A stretch of 64,000 nt of DNA from Qipengyuania proteolytica (GTDB taxonomy: Bacteria > Pseudomonadota > Alphaproteobacteria > Sphingomonadales > Sphingomonadaceae): the NCBI RefSeq assembly GCF_019711565.1, contig NZ_JAIGNN010000002.1:496001-560000 (forward strand), read 5' to 3'. Position numbers and translations under genes: made by a program. Positions 39,302 through 51,249 of this stretch are shown in pieces; the first letter of the stretch is position 1; the number at the start of each line of letters is the position of its first letter. The notes beneath the pieces are model-generated. The model did not search any database and had not been told where the DNA came from. It saw nothing but the letters and a program-made list of their open reading frames with translations.

Positions 39302-40393
39302 ATGGCTGACAGCGACGGTAGGAGGCAGGCACGCAGCGCGCGCGCCGCCATGCCGCGCGCCGCGCGCCGGGCCGAGCTGAAGCGCAGCCGCCGCCAGCTC
39401 GCGGCCCGGCTTGGCGTGCTCGGCCTCGCCATCGCTGTGCCCACCTATGCCGCGCAGTCCGAGTTGGGCGAAGGCCTGCGCAGCGCCATGGGGCTTGAGG
39501 ACGAACGCGTCGCGCTCACGCCCATGCCGTTCGAGACCGCCGGCGAAAGCTTCCCCGGCTCGGCTTTCTATTTCCTCGAGGACGCACCGCGCCTCGCCAC
39601 CGATCTTTCCGAACTTCGCCAGGAAGAAGGCACGCTCGAAACGGTCGCATTCGCAGAGAGCCACGGGGCCGGCGCGGCCGCACAAGCGTTCCGCCAGTCG
39701 GGCGGCGGGCTAGACAAGGCGCGGGCGCTGCAATGCCTCTCCATGGCGGTCTATTACGAGGCGGCGAGCGAAAGCTACGAGGGCCAGCAAGCCGTCGCGC
39801 AGGTGGTGCTGAACCGCGTGGCGCATCCGGCCTATCCGGCCAGCGTGTGCGGCGTCGTGTTCCAGGGATCGGAGCGCAAGACCGGCTGCCAGTTCTCCTT
39901 CACCTGCGACGGGTCGATGCGGCGCACGCCCTCGCGCGCAAGCTGGGCACGGGCACAATCGGTCGCGCTGGGTGCGCTGGCGGGCAGCGTTTACAGGCCC
40001 ATCGGCCTCGCGACCCATTATCACACCAATTACGTGAATCCCTATTGGGCGGCCAGCCTCGACTATATCCGCACCATCGGCGCCCACCGGTTCTACCGCT
40101 GGAAAGGCCGCGCCGGGCAGGCGGGCGCCTTTACCGATGGCTATGCAGGCATCGAGCCTGGTGCTGCGGCGCGCGCGCAGAGCGTTGCCGACACGACCGG
40201 CAGCCCTGCACCGCTCGCCGTCCCGCCGCCGAATTCTGCCCTCGGCGTTGACAACAAGCCAGACACACCGGTGGGTGCGCCAGCAGCTGCCTCACCACCG
40301 GCGAAGACCGACAATCTTCCGCAATCCGGCCGCGTTCGCGATGAATATGCCAATAGCGGCCGCTGGATCCGCGATCCGGGCAAGAAGGACTGA
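39302..40393 (+). CDS. Cell-wall hydrolase, SleB/Hydrolase_2 domain
   Basis: A 363-residue protein. A basic N-terminus and one hydrophobic helix (about residues 38-54) suggest a signal anchor. The SleB-type domain spans about residues 145-260: ALQCLSMAVYYEAASESYEG with the catalytic Glu, AVAQVVLNRVAHPAYPASVC, TGCQFSFTCDGSM and LATHYHTNYVNPYW. The C-terminal 90 residues are Pro/Ala-rich and disordered. It probably trims peptidoglycan in the periplasm. ATG 39302 preferred; TTG 39293 would add three residues. Confidence 0.88.
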   Translation: MADSDGRRQARSARAAMPRAARRAELKRSRRQLAARLGVLGLAIAVPTYAAQSELGEGLRSAMGLEDERVALTPMPFETAGESFPGSAFYFLEDAPRLATDLSELRQEEGTLETVAFAESHGAGAAAQAFRQSGGGLDKARALQCLSMAVYYEAASESYEGQQAVAQVVLNRVAHPAYPASVCGVVFQGSERKTGCQFSFTCDGSMRRTPSRASWARAQSVALGALAGSVYRPIGLATHYHTNYVNPYWAASLDYIRTIGAHRFYRWKGRAGQAGAFTDGYAGIEPGAAARAQSVADTTGSPAPLAVPPPNSALGVDNKPDTPVGAPAAASPPAKTDNLPQSGRVRDEYANSGRWIRDPGKKD

Positions 40394-40517
40394 GGCGCGC
40401 CAAGTGCCCGCCGTTTACATCTTCACAACCATGATACGGAACAGATACTTAGCGTCGCCGCACTAGAAAGGTTTGGCGTTCACCGGACGCCCCCATAAAG
40501 CCTTCAGGAGCCACGGC

Positions 40518-40859
40518 ATGTCCGTTCATTTCGCCGCCGCACGATCGACCGCCCATTCGCCGATCGCCCGCGCGCTGGCCCGCAAGGCGCATGCCAATGC
40601 CGCGAACGACAATGGCGATGCCGCGGAATGCGCCGCGCAGGCAGGCTCGTTCGACACGATGATGCGCGCTGCGCTCAAGCACTTCGCCGAGCACGGCATG
40701 GGCGCCGCACAGGAAGCGCGCCGACAGGCGGAACAGGCGCATTTCGCCGGGGACAGCACGGGCTACGACTGGTGGCTCGGCGTCTGCCGTGCGCTCGACC
40801 GGCGCCTGGCTGAGACGATGGATCGCCGCCTCAACAGCGACTGCGCGCTGATCTACTGA
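40518..40859 (+). CDS. Hypothetical protein, conserved-looking
   Basis: A 113-residue soluble, alanine-rich helical protein (MSVHFAAARSTAHSPIARALARKA; later MMRAALKHFAEHGMGAAQEARRQAEQAHFAG and YDWWLGVCRALDRRLAE). ATG 40518 follows CAGGAG with seven bases between. No signal peptide, membrane segment or recognised domain. It lies between the SleB gene and mdh without an evident operon. The 266 bases after it have no further gene. Confidence 0.7.
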   Translation: MSVHFAAARSTAHSPIARALARKAHANAANDNGDAAECAAQAGSFDTMMRAALKHFAEHGMGAAQEARRQAEQAHFAGDSTGYDWWLGVCRALDRRLAETMDRRLNSDCALIY

Positions 40860-40957
40860 AACCAATGAAGCATTGAGGCGTTCGAACGGGGCGTGATCGC
40901 CTCCGCGATGCATGTCCGAACTCCCTTATTGCTATTGCGAACTACTTGCAAAGATAG

Positions 40958-42088
<1,131 letters not shown>

Positions 42089-42125
42089 TCTTCCAGATTT
42101 CACATTTGCATAAGGAGAGGCACGC

Positions 42126-43016
42126 GTGAGCATCCTCGTCGACAAGGACACCAAGGTCATCACCCAGGGCATGACCGGCGACACCGGCACGTTCCACACG
42201 CAGCAGGCGCTCGCATACGGCACGCAGATGGTCGCCGGCGTTACCCCCGGCAAGGGCGGCACCGAGCACATCGGCCTGCCGGTCTACAACACCGTCGCCG
42301 AAGCCAAGCACGCGACCGGTGCGACCGCATCGTGCATCTACGTTCCGCCGCCGTTTGCTGCGGATTCGATCCTCGAGGCGATCGATGCCGAGGTCGAACT
42401 GATTGTGGCAATCACGGAAGGCATTCCGGTGCTCGATATGGTCCGCGTGAAGCGCGCGCTGTCGGGCTCGAAGTCGCGCCTCATCGGCCCGAATTGTCCC
42501 GGCGTGCTGACGCCCGGCGAATGCAAGATCGGCATCATGCCGGGTTCGATCTTCAAGAAGGGCAGCGTCGGCGTCGTCTCCCGCTCGGGCACGCTGACCT
42601 ATGAAGCCGTCCACCAGACCACCATGGTCGGCCTGGGGCAGACCACCGCGGTCGGCATCGGCGGCGATCCGGTCAACGGCACTAACTTCATCGACGTGCT
42701 CGACCTCTTCCTCAAGGACGACGAAACCAAGTCGATCATCATGATCGGCGAAATCGGCGGCAGCGCCGAGGAAGAAGCCGCCGAATTCATCGCCCATCAG
42801 GCGAAGAAGGGCGTCCAGAAGCCGATGGTCGGTTTCATCGCCGGCCGCACGGCGCCTCCGGGCCGCCGCATGGGCCATGCCGGAGCGATCGTTTCGGGCG
42901 GCCAGGGCGGCGCGGAAGACAAGATCGCGGCGATGGAAAAGGCGGGCATCCGCGTGTCGCCGTCGCCCAGCGAGCTCGGCACCACGCTCGATGCGCTGCT
43001 GAAAGAACTCGCCTGA
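42126..43016 (+). CDS. sucD: Succinyl-CoA synthetase alpha subunit
   Basis: A 296-residue subunit of succinyl-CoA ligase. The CoA-binding region is [19 protein letters not shown] and the phosphohistidine is in [16 protein letters not shown] start at 42126 follows AAGGAGAGGC. The beta subunit gene sucC, normally directly upstream, is not here: mdh occupies that place, so sucC must lie elsewhere. Expression is probably linked to mdh. Confidence 0.96.
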   Translation: MSILVDKDTKVITQGMTGDTGTFHTQQALAYGTQMVAGVTPGKGGTEHIGLPVYNTVAEAKHATGATASCIYVPPPFAADSILEAIDAEVELIVAITEGIPVLDMVRVKRALSGSKSRLIGPNCPGVLTPGECKIGIMPGSIFKKGSVGVVSRSGTLTYEAVHQTTMVGLGQTTAVGIGGDPVNGTNFIDVLDLFLKDDETKSIIMIGEIGGSAEEEAAEFIAHQAKKGVQKPMVGFIAGRTAPPGRRMGHAGAIVSGGQGGAEDKIAAMEKAGIRVSPSPSELGTTLDALLKELA

Positions 43017-43116
43017 CCGACACACGCGGACAGGCCGTCTCCTCCCCGGGAGCCTTCCGCGCTGTCGAAGCATTGGCAATATGAGCCGGCACAAGGGTCG
43101 GCGCGAAAGGGACCCG

Positions 43117-45951
43117 ATGGGTAACGAGAGCCACGATTTCCTGCCCGAACTGGGCGACCAGGAAGGCCCGCAGCAGGGCCCGAGCTGGGGCAATCCCCGC
43201 TGGCTGGCCGAGGTGGTCGACAGCGAGGCGGACCTGACCGCCGCGCTCGACCCCACGCAGATGCGGATGGTGGTTCAGCAGGCAGCTGCCAAGGCGGGCA
43301 AGCAGCTCGACCAGAAAGCGCTTGAGCAGGCTGCGGACGACAGCATCCGCGCCATGCTGCTGGTGCGGCTCTATCGCGTGCGCGGCCACCTTGCCGCCAA
43401 TCTCGACCCGCTCGGCCTGTCGCATCGCGACGTGCCCGAGGACCTGACGCTCGAATGGCACGGCTTTGCCGGCCAGCTCGACCGCGAGGTCTATGTCGGC
43501 GGCGTGTTCGGCTTCGAATGGGTCACCGTGCGCGAACTCTACGACGCCCTGCGCGCGACCTACTGCGGCGACGTCGGCCTCGAATACATGCACATCTCGG
43601 ACACGGAGGAGCGCCGCTTCCTCCAGGACAAGTTCGAAACTCCCGAAGACACGATCCAGTTCACCGAGGAAGGCAAGCGCGCCATCCTCGCCGCCGTGGT
43701 TCGCGGCGAGGAATACGAGAAGTTCCTCGGCAAGAAATACGTCGGCACCAAGCGCTTCGGCCTCGACGGCGGCGAATCCATGATCCCGGCGCTCGAAGCC
43801 GTGATCAAGTACGGCGGCCAGCTCGGCGTGCGCGAGATCATCTACGGCATGGCCCACCGCGGCCGCCTGAACGTGCTCGCGAACGTCATGGGCAAGCCCT
43901 ACAAGGTCATCTTCCACGAATTCTCGGGTGGCAGCGCCAACCCCGACGATGTGGGCGGCTCAGGCGACGTGAAGTACCACCTCGGTACCAGCACCGACCG
44001 CGAATTCGACGGCATCGACGTGCACATGAGCCTCGTGCCCAACCCCTCGCACCTCGAGGCGGTGAACCCGGTAGTGCTCGGCAAGACCCGCGCCCAGCAG
44101 GCGATCCGCGACGACCTCAAGAAGCATGAGCAGGTCCTGCCCGTGCTGCTTCACGGCGACGCGGCCTTTGCCGGCCAGGGCATCGTGTGGGAGTGCCTCG
44201 GCTTTTCCGGCGTGCGCGGTTACAACACCGGCGGTTGCCTGCACTTCGTCATCAATAACCAGATCGGCTTCACGACGAGCCCGCAGTTCGCGCGCTCTTC
44301 GCCCTATCCTTCGGACGTCGCCAAGGGCGTCCAGGCGCCGATCCTCCATGTCAACGGCGACGATCCGGAAGCCGTGACCTTCGCCTGCAAGCTCGCCGTC
44401 GAATACCGCCAGGTCTTCGGCCGCGACATCGTGATCGACATGTGGTGCTATCGCCGCTTCGGGCACAACGAGGGCGACGAGCCGAAATTCACGCAGCCGC
44501 TGATGTATGACGCGATCCGCCAGCATCCGCGCGTAAGCGAGATCTATGCCGCGCGCCTCGAGGAAGAGGGCGTGATCGACAAGGGCTATGTCGACCAGCT
44601 CCGCAAGGAGTTCGACACCCACCTCGAGGAGGAATTCGCGGCGGCGAAGGACTACAAGCCCAACGAGGCCGACTGGTTCGGCGGCCGCTGGGCGGGCATG
44701 AACAAGCCAGCCGATCCCGAAAACGCGCGCCGCAACGTCGAGACCGCGATCGAGAAGAAGCTCTTCGACAGCCTCGGCCGCACGCTCACCACCGTCCCCG
44801 AGGATGTGACCATCCACAAGACGCTGGAGCGCGTCCTCAAGGCCAAGAAGGACATGTTCGACAGCGGCACCGGCTTCGACTGGGCCACCGCCGAGGCATT
44901 GGCCTTCGGCAGCCTCGTCACCGAAGGTTTCGGCGTGCGCCTGTCCGGCCAGGATTCGGGCCGCGGCACCTTCAGCCAGCGCCACGCCGTCTGGGTCGAC
45001 CAAAAAACCGAGCGCAAGTACATTCCCCTCACCACCCTGCCCCACGGCAAGTTCGAGGTCTACGACAGCCCGCTGTCCGAATACGGCGTGCTCGGCTTCG
45101 AATACGGTTTCGCCATGGCGGACCCGAAGAGCCTGGTCATGTGGGAAGCGCAGTTCGGCGATTTCGCCAATGGCGCGCAGATCATGATCGACCAGTTCAT
45201 CGCCGCAGGCGAAGCCAAGTGGCTGCGTGCCAACGGCCTCGTGATGCTGCTGCCGCATGGCTACGAGGGCCAGGGGCCGGAGCATAGCTCCGCACGGCTC
45301 GAGCGCTTCCTGCAGCTGTGCGCGAACGACAACATCCAGGTGTGCAACATCACCACGCCGGCGAACTATTTCCACGTTCTTCGCCGCCAGATGCTGCGCA
45401 GCTTCCGCAAGCCGCTCGTCATCATGACCCCGAAGAGCCTGCTCCGCCATCCGCTGGCGAAGTCGGATGCGGAGGAGTTCATGGGCGATCACCACTTCAT
45501 GCGGATCAAGTCCGACATGACCGAAATCGCCGACGAGAAGGTGAAGCGCCTCGTGCTGTGCAGCGGCAAGGTCGCCTACGACCTGATGCAGCGCCGCGAC
45601 GAGGCGGGACTGGAGGACGTCTCGGTGGTCCGGATCGAACAGCTCTATCCCTTCCCGGGCGAGCCGCTGGCCGTGCGCCTGAAGCGCATGACCAATTTGG
45701 AAAAGATCGTCTGGTGCCAGGAAGAGCCCAAGAACAACGGCGCGTGGTTCTTCGTCGATCGCCTGATCGAGGAAGCCGCCGAGAAGGCCGGGCATGCGGG
45801 GATGCGCCCCTGCTACGCCGGCCGTGAAGTCTCCGCCTCGCCCGCCACCGGCTATGCCAGCCGCCACCAGGTCCAGCAGGAAGCGCTGGTGAATGTCGCG
45901 CTCGGTCTGAACGACGGCGACAATTCCGCCGCCAGCACGACCTGCAACTAA
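43117..45951 (+). CDS. sucA: 2-oxoglutarate dehydrogenase E1 component
   Basis: A 944-residue thiamine-diphosphate enzyme, E1 of the 2-oxoglutarate dehydrogenase complex. The N-terminal E2-binding segment FLPELGDQEGPQQGPSWGNPRW is followed by RVRGHLAANLDPLG, GMAHRGRLNVLANV, HGDAAFAGQGIVWE, VINNQIGFTTSP, FGHNEGDEPKFTQP and the C-terminal EGQGPEHSSARLERFLQL. Start ATG 43117 is preceded by GAAAGGGA; ATG 43081 would add 12 basic residues without a ribosome site. sucB follows 29 bases later. Confidence 0.96.
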   Translation: MGNESHDFLPELGDQEGPQQGPSWGNPRWLAEVVDSEADLTAALDPTQMRMVVQQAAAKAGKQLDQKALEQAADDSIRAMLLVRLYRVRGHLAANLDPLGLSHRDVPEDLTLEWHGFAGQLDREVYVGGVFGFEWVTVRELYDALRATYCGDVGLEYMHISDTEERRFLQDKFETPEDTIQFTEEGKRAILAAVVRGEEYEKFLGKKYVGTKRFGLDGGESMIPALEAVIKYGGQLGVREIIYGMAHRGRLNVLANVMGKPYKVIFHEFSGGSANPDDVGGSGDVKYHLGTSTDREFDGIDVHMSLVPNPSHLEAVNPVVLGKTRAQQAIRDDLKKHEQVLPVLLHGDAAFAGQGIVWECLGFSGVRGYNTGGCLHFVINNQIGFTTSPQFARSSPYPSDVAKGVQAPILHVNGDDPEAVTFACKLAVEYRQVFGRDIVIDMWCYRRFGHNEGDEPKFTQPLMYDAIRQHPRVSEIYAARLEEEGVIDKGYVDQLRKEFDTHLEEEFAAAKDYKPNEADWFGGRWAGMNKPADPENARRNVETAIEKKLFDSLGRTLTTVPEDVTIHKTLERVLKAKKDMFDSGTGFDWATAEALAFGSLVTEGFGVRLSGQDSGRGTFSQRHAVWVDQKTERKYIPLTTLPHGKFEVYDSPLSEYGVLGFEYGFAMADPKSLVMWEAQFGDFANGAQIMIDQFIAAGEAKWLRANGLVMLLPHGYEGQGPEHSSARLERFLQLCANDNIQVCNITTPANYFHVLRRQMLRSFRKPLVIMTPKSLLRHPLAKSDAEEFMGDHHFMRIKSDMTEIADEKVKRLVLCSGKVAYDLMQRRDEAGLEDVSVVRIEQLYPFPGEPLAVRLKRMTNLEKIVWCQEEPKNNGAWFFVDRLIEEAAEKAGHAGMRPCYAGREVSASPATGYASRHQVQQEALVNVALGLNDGDNSAASTTCN

Positions 45952-45980
45952 TTTAAGGCCAGAGAAGGAACCCGAACGAC

Positions 45981-47216
<1,236 letters not shown>

Positions 47217-47227
47217 GGAGCATGCCG

Positions 47228-47533
47228 ATGAACCGCCTGTTTCTTGCCGCTGCGGCCCTCGTGGTTCTTCCGGGATGCGATGTCGCGACCGATGTGGCCG
47301 GCGACGTAATCGCAGGTGAAGTTCGCGTGCAGTATCTAGAGCGGTGCCAGGGCATAGCCGCGAACGCAGGCGTTGCGGCAGATCGCATTGGGGCTGCCTG
47401 CGAATGCAGCGCCGATAGGTTTCAGGAAGACTTCGCCGCAGATGGCCAGATGGACATCAACCCGGATAGGGTCGAAGAAGTCGTGAGAATGTGCATGCAG
47501 GACGACACCGGCGTCGTTCCTGCGGAGGGATAA
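47228..47533 (+). CDS. Small cysteine-rich lipoprotein, hypothetical
   Basis: A 101-residue protein with a lipoprotein signal (MNRLFLAAAALVVLPGCD). ATG 47228 sits seven bases after GAGGAG, better than the ATG at 47222. The mature part has ERCQGIAANAGVAADRIGAACECSADRFQEDF and VVRMCMQDD, four cysteines that may form two disulfides; small sphingomonad secreted proteins share this pattern but I cannot name the family. It lies between sucB and lpd with 11-base and one-base gaps, so it is co-transcribed with a central metabolic complex although its product is exported. Confidence 0.75.
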   Translation: MNRLFLAAAALVVLPGCDVATDVAGDVIAGEVRVQYLERCQGIAANAGVAADRIGAACECSADRFQEDFAADGQMDINPDRVEEVVRMCMQDDTGVVPAEG

Positions 47534-47534
47534 A

Positions 47535-48944
47535 ATGGCTGAATACGATTATGACGTCCTTGTCATCGGCGCTGGCCCGGGTGGCTATGTCGCCGCGATC
47601 CGTGCGGCGCAGCTCGGGCTGAAGACGGCCTGTGCGGAAAGCCGCGCGACGCTGGGCGGCACCTGCCTCAACGTTGGCTGCATTCCCTCCAAGGCCATGC
47701 TGCACGCGTCCGAGTTTTTCGACGCCGCTGCAAACGGCACCATGGCCGACATGGGCATCGAGGTGCAGCCGACGCTCAACCTCGACAAGATGCACGCCCA
47801 GCGCCGCGACGCGGTGGAGGGTCTGACCAAGGGTGTCGCCTTCCTGTTCAAGAAGAACAAGGTCGACTGGAAGCAGGGCCATGCCACCTTCCAGGATGCG
47901 CACACGGTCAAGGTCGGCGACGAGATGGTCACCGCGAAGAACGTGATCATCGCCACCGGCTCCTCGGTCACGCCCCTGCCCGGCGTCGAGGTCGATAACG
48001 ACAAGAAGATCGTGGTCGATTCCACCGGCGCGCTCGAACTGCCCGCCGTGCCCAAGAAGATGGTCGTCATCGGCGGCGGCGTGATCGGGCTGGAGCTGGG
48101 TTCGGTCTGGAACCGCCTCGGCGCGGAAGTGATCGTGGTCGAGTATCTCGACAAGCTGTTGCCCGGCATGGACGACGATGTGCGCAAGGAAGCGGCCAAG
48201 ATCTTCAAGAAGCAGGGCCTGGAACTGCGCCTGTCGACGAAGGTCACCGGCTGCACGGTCAAGGGCAAGACTGCCACGCTGACGCTGGAACCCGCCGCTG
48301 GCGGCGAAGCCACGACGCTGGACGCAGACTGCGTGCTGGTCTCGATCGGTCGCCGTCCGAATACCGAAGGCCTCGGCCTCGAGAACATCGGTCTCGAAGT
48401 GAACAAACGCGGCCAGATCGAAACCGACCACGATTTCCGCACCGCGGTCGACGGCGTGTGGGCGATCGGCGACGTGGTGCCCGGCCCGATGCTCGCGCAC
48501 AAGGCCGAGGATGAAGGCATCGCCTGCGCCGAGAACATCGCCGGCCAGACCGGCATCGTGAACCACGATGTCATCCCGGGCGTGGTCTACACCCTTCCCG
48601 AATTCGCCGGGGTCGGCCTGACCGAGGAAGAAGCCATCGCCAAGATGGGCGACAAGGCGAAGATCAAGGTCGGCAAGTTCCCGATGATGGCCAACAGCCG
48701 CGCCAAGACCAATCACGAGCCCGAAGGCTTCGTGAAGATCATCGCCGAGGCGGAAAGCGATCGCGTGCTAGGCGTTTGGGCCATCGCCAGCGTTGCAGGC
48801 ACCATGATCGCCGAAGCGGCAGTGGCGATGGAGTTCGGCGCGACGAGCGAGGACATCGCCTACACCTGCCACGCCCACCCGACGCATGCCGAGGCGATCA
48901 AGGAAGCGGCGATGGCGGTCCAGGGCAAGCCGATCCACATCTGA
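47535..48944 (+). CDS. lpdA: Dihydrolipoyl dehydrogenase E3
   Basis: A 469-residue flavoprotein disulfide reductase that reoxidises the lipoyl group of E2 with NAD. FAD motif VIGAGPGGYVAAIRAAQLG, redox disulfide GGTCLNVGCIPSKAML, NAD motif VVIGGGVIGLELGSVW, and the C-terminal His-Glu pair HAHPTHAEAIKEA are all present. It follows the small lipoprotein gene after one base. It closes the 2-oxoglutarate dehydrogenase operon. Confidence 0.96.
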   Translation: MAEYDYDVLVIGAGPGGYVAAIRAAQLGLKTACAESRATLGGTCLNVGCIPSKAMLHASEFFDAAANGTMADMGIEVQPTLNLDKMHAQRRDAVEGLTKGVAFLFKKNKVDWKQGHATFQDAHTVKVGDEMVTAKNVIIATGSSVTPLPGVEVDNDKKIVVDSTGALELPAVPKKMVVIGGGVIGLELGSVWNRLGAEVIVVEYLDKLLPGMDDDVRKEAAKIFKKQGLELRLSTKVTGCTVKGKTATLTLEPAAGGEATTLDADCVLVSIGRRPNTEGLGLENIGLEVNKRGQIETDHDFRTAVDGVWAIGDVVPGPMLAHKAEDEGIACAENIAGQTGIVNHDVIPGVVYTLPEFAGVGLTEEEAIAKMGDKAKIKVGKFPMMANSRAKTNHEPEGFVKIIAEAESDRVLGVWAIASVAGTMIAEAAVAMEFGATSEDIAYTCHAHPTHAEAIKEAAMAVQGKPIHI

Positions 48945-49040
48945 TCCGCCGGAGATCACGATCATGGCCCGCAGCGTTGCAATCATCGGTGCGGGCCAGA
49001 TCCACAAGACCGTCACTTGTGTGCGGTTGATGGCACCCTG

Positions 49041-49874
49041 ATGGGTCCGAGGCTGCCCGCGCTGCTGGCATTGGCGATCCCGGTGCTAGCCGGCCTTGCC
49101 TACCTCTGGTTCTTCGACGCGCCGCGTTTCTATGTGACCATAAACGGGGCTGGCCTTGCGCTGGGGATGCTCGTCATCGCCCTCCTGCCGCAGATCAAGC
49201 ACCTCCGCCTTCGCCGCATCGTCACGCTGGTCCTGCTCGCGCTGCTGTTTCTGCCGCTCGCTACGGGTCCCTTCCTCAACGGCATAGCCCGCTGGCTCCC
49301 GCTCGGGCCGCTCAGCCTGCATGCGGGCATGTTCGCAGGCCCGCTCCTCGTCCTGCTGGCCGCGCGGGACGAGGACTACGCGCCGCCGATCCTGCTCGGT
49401 GCGATCCTTGCCGCTTCGTTCCAGCCTGACGCGGGCACCGGTTTCCTGCTCACATTCGCCACGATCGGCCTCTACAACGCCACCCGCGACTGGAAGATCG
49501 GCGTCGTCGCGGGGACGGCCTTCTTCGCCAGCCTCGTTATGGTGGTGCGCGGCGAATTGCCCGCCCAGCCCTTCGTCGAGCGCGTGCTGGTAGAAAGCGC
49601 GATGGTCCAGCCGCTTGCGGCGCTTGGCCTGCTGGCAGCGCTGCTGGCGAGCTTCTTCATCATGCTCCACGCCATCGCGGCGCGCACGCCGGTGCGTCAC
49701 GCGCTGGCCGGATCTCTGTTCGGGCTGACGGTCGCCTCGGTCCTGTCGAACTATCCCAGCGCACTGATCGGTTACGGCGCGGCACCGATCCTCGGCTATG
49801 CACTGGCCCTGTCCCAATGCCGCGTAATCGAAAGGGCGCAAAACGAGGCTTGCTCCGCACCGCAAGCGCCGTAA
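49041..49874 (+). CDS. Hypothetical multi-pass membrane protein
   Basis: A 277-residue hydrophobic protein with about eight or nine TM helices (LPALLALAIPVLAGLAYLWFF, YVTINGAGLALGMLVIALL, IVTLVLLALLFLPLA and others). No catalytic motif is visible and the family is not recognised. Its ATG at 49041 touches the stop of a 25-codon frame (TGATG) that begins at 48964. The long hydrophobic run and short loops suggest a transporter-like or cell-envelope role, but nothing more can be said. Confidence 0.75.
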   Translation: MGPRLPALLALAIPVLAGLAYLWFFDAPRFYVTINGAGLALGMLVIALLPQIKHLRLRRIVTLVLLALLFLPLATGPFLNGIARWLPLGPLSLHAGMFAGPLLVLLAARDEDYAPPILLGAILAASFQPDAGTGFLLTFATIGLYNATRDWKIGVVAGTAFFASLVMVVRGELPAQPFVERVLVESAMVQPLAALGLLAALLASFFIMLHAIAARTPVRHALAGSLFGLTVASVLSNYPSALIGYGAAPILGYALALSQCRVIERAQNEACSAPQAP

Positions 49875-49896
49875 GTTGCGCGCGGGAGGAACGCCC

Positions 49897-51231
49897 ATGC
49901 CTTATCCGAAGCTGACCAAGAAACCCGGCGCGCTCGAAACGGCGGCGGCCATTCGCCGGGGAGAGCTTTCGCCGCTCGAGGCAGTCGAGGCCGCAATCGC
50001 GCGGATCGAGAAGGACGACGCGCATATCAACGCCGTCGTCGTGCCCGATTTCGAGCGCGCGATCGCCACAGCGCGCGGCATGGACCGCACGCAGGCGCGC
50101 GGCAACCAGCCGCTCTACGGCGTGCCGATGACGATCAAGGAAAGTTTCGACATTGCCGGGTTGCCGACCTGCTGGGGGCACAAGGCCTATGCCGAAAACA
50201 TCGCCGCGCGCGATGCGCGCGTGGTCAGATTGCTCAAGGACGCGGGCGTCGTGTTCGTCGGCAAGACCAATGTTCCGCCCGACCTTGCCGACTGGCAATC
50301 GAACAATCCGGTCTATGGCCGCACCAACAACCCGCATGATCACGAACGCTCCCCCGGCGGGTCGAGCGGCGGTTCGGCGGCAGCCGTCGCGAGCGGCATG
50401 GTCCCGTGCGAGTTCGGAACCGACATCGGCGGATCGGTACGCGTGCCGGCGCATTTCTGCGGCGTCTGGGGCCACAAGTCGAGCTGGGCGCTGATCTCCA
50501 AGCACGGGCACGACCATCCCGCAGTGGGCGGCGAGGGTGCGCACGACGGCGCGCTCTCCATCGCCGGGCCGCTTGCCCGCAACGCGGCAGACCTGCGCAT
50601 CCTGATGGAACTGACCGCGAGTTTGCCGATCCGCGCGCGCGGCAAGCCGATCAGCGAATGCCGCTTCCTGCTGCTACTCGATCACCCCTCCTGCCCGACC
50701 GACGAGGCGGTGCGCGGACCGATCGAGGACGCTGTGGCTGCGCTCGAGGCCGCGGGACTTGCCATCGACCGGTCGAGCGACCTCCTGCCCGATCTCGCCC
50801 ACCAGCAGGCGAACTACATGCGGATGCTCAACGTCGCGATGGCGCGGGGCGGGCCCGCGCCCGGCGGCAAGCGCGCGAGCGCGACCGACTGGTTCGACAT
50901 GCTCGACCTCCAGACCCGCAACGAAAACTCCTGGGCCGAGCTTTTCGAAACCTATGATTTCGTGCTCGCCCCGCCCGCGCCCGTGCTCGCCGTACCGCAC
51001 AGCGACGCGCGTGTGTTCGATGGCCCGATCACGATCAACGGCAGCGCGCAGCCGGGCGCCTCCGCCCTGTGCTGGGCGGGCCTGGCGACCTATCCCAACC
51101 TGCCCTCCACCGTCCTGCCTGTGGGCGGGACGGACGATCTGCCTTGCGGGATGCAGGTCATATCGCGCAGATGGGCCGATCTGGATTGCATCGCCGCGGC
51201 GGAGGCCATCGGCCGCATCCTCCACGGCTAG
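49897..51231 (+). CDS. Amidase signature family protein
   Basis: A 444-residue amidase. The Ser-cisSer-Lys triad regions are present: PMTIKESFDIAG (Lys), SPGGSSGGSAAAVASGM (cis-Ser) and EFGTDIGGSVRVPAHFCGVWGHK (nucleophile Ser). It hydrolyses an unknown amide and is not a GatA, since gatB and gatC are absent. ATG 49897 follows GGGAGG. It is in line with the membrane protein upstream (22-base gap) and the PepSY gene downstream (18-base gap). Confidence 0.92.
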   Translation: MPYPKLTKKPGALETAAAIRRGELSPLEAVEAAIARIEKDDAHINAVVVPDFERAIATARGMDRTQARGNQPLYGVPMTIKESFDIAGLPTCWGHKAYAENIAARDARVVRLLKDAGVVFVGKTNVPPDLADWQSNNPVYGRTNNPHDHERSPGGSSGGSAAAVASGMVPCEFGTDIGGSVRVPAHFCGVWGHKSSWALISKHGHDHPAVGGEGAHDGALSIAGPLARNAADLRILMELTASLPIRARGKPISECRFLLLLDHPSCPTDEAVRGPIEDAVAALEAAGLAIDRSSDLLPDLAHQQANYMRMLNVAMARGGPAPGGKRASATDWFDMLDLQTRNENSWAELFETYDFVLAPPAPVLAVPHSDARVFDGPITINGSAQPGASALCWAGLATYPNLPSTVLPVGGTDDLPCGMQVISRRWADLDCIAAAEAIGRILHG

Positions 51232-51249
51232 GGTCGTCAAGGCAGGACT

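Noticed and set aside
43960-45867. Long minus-strand frame opposite sucA (635 codons)
   Set aside because: sucA is certain from its motifs and its operon; the antisense translation is low in hydrophobic pattern and matches no family.
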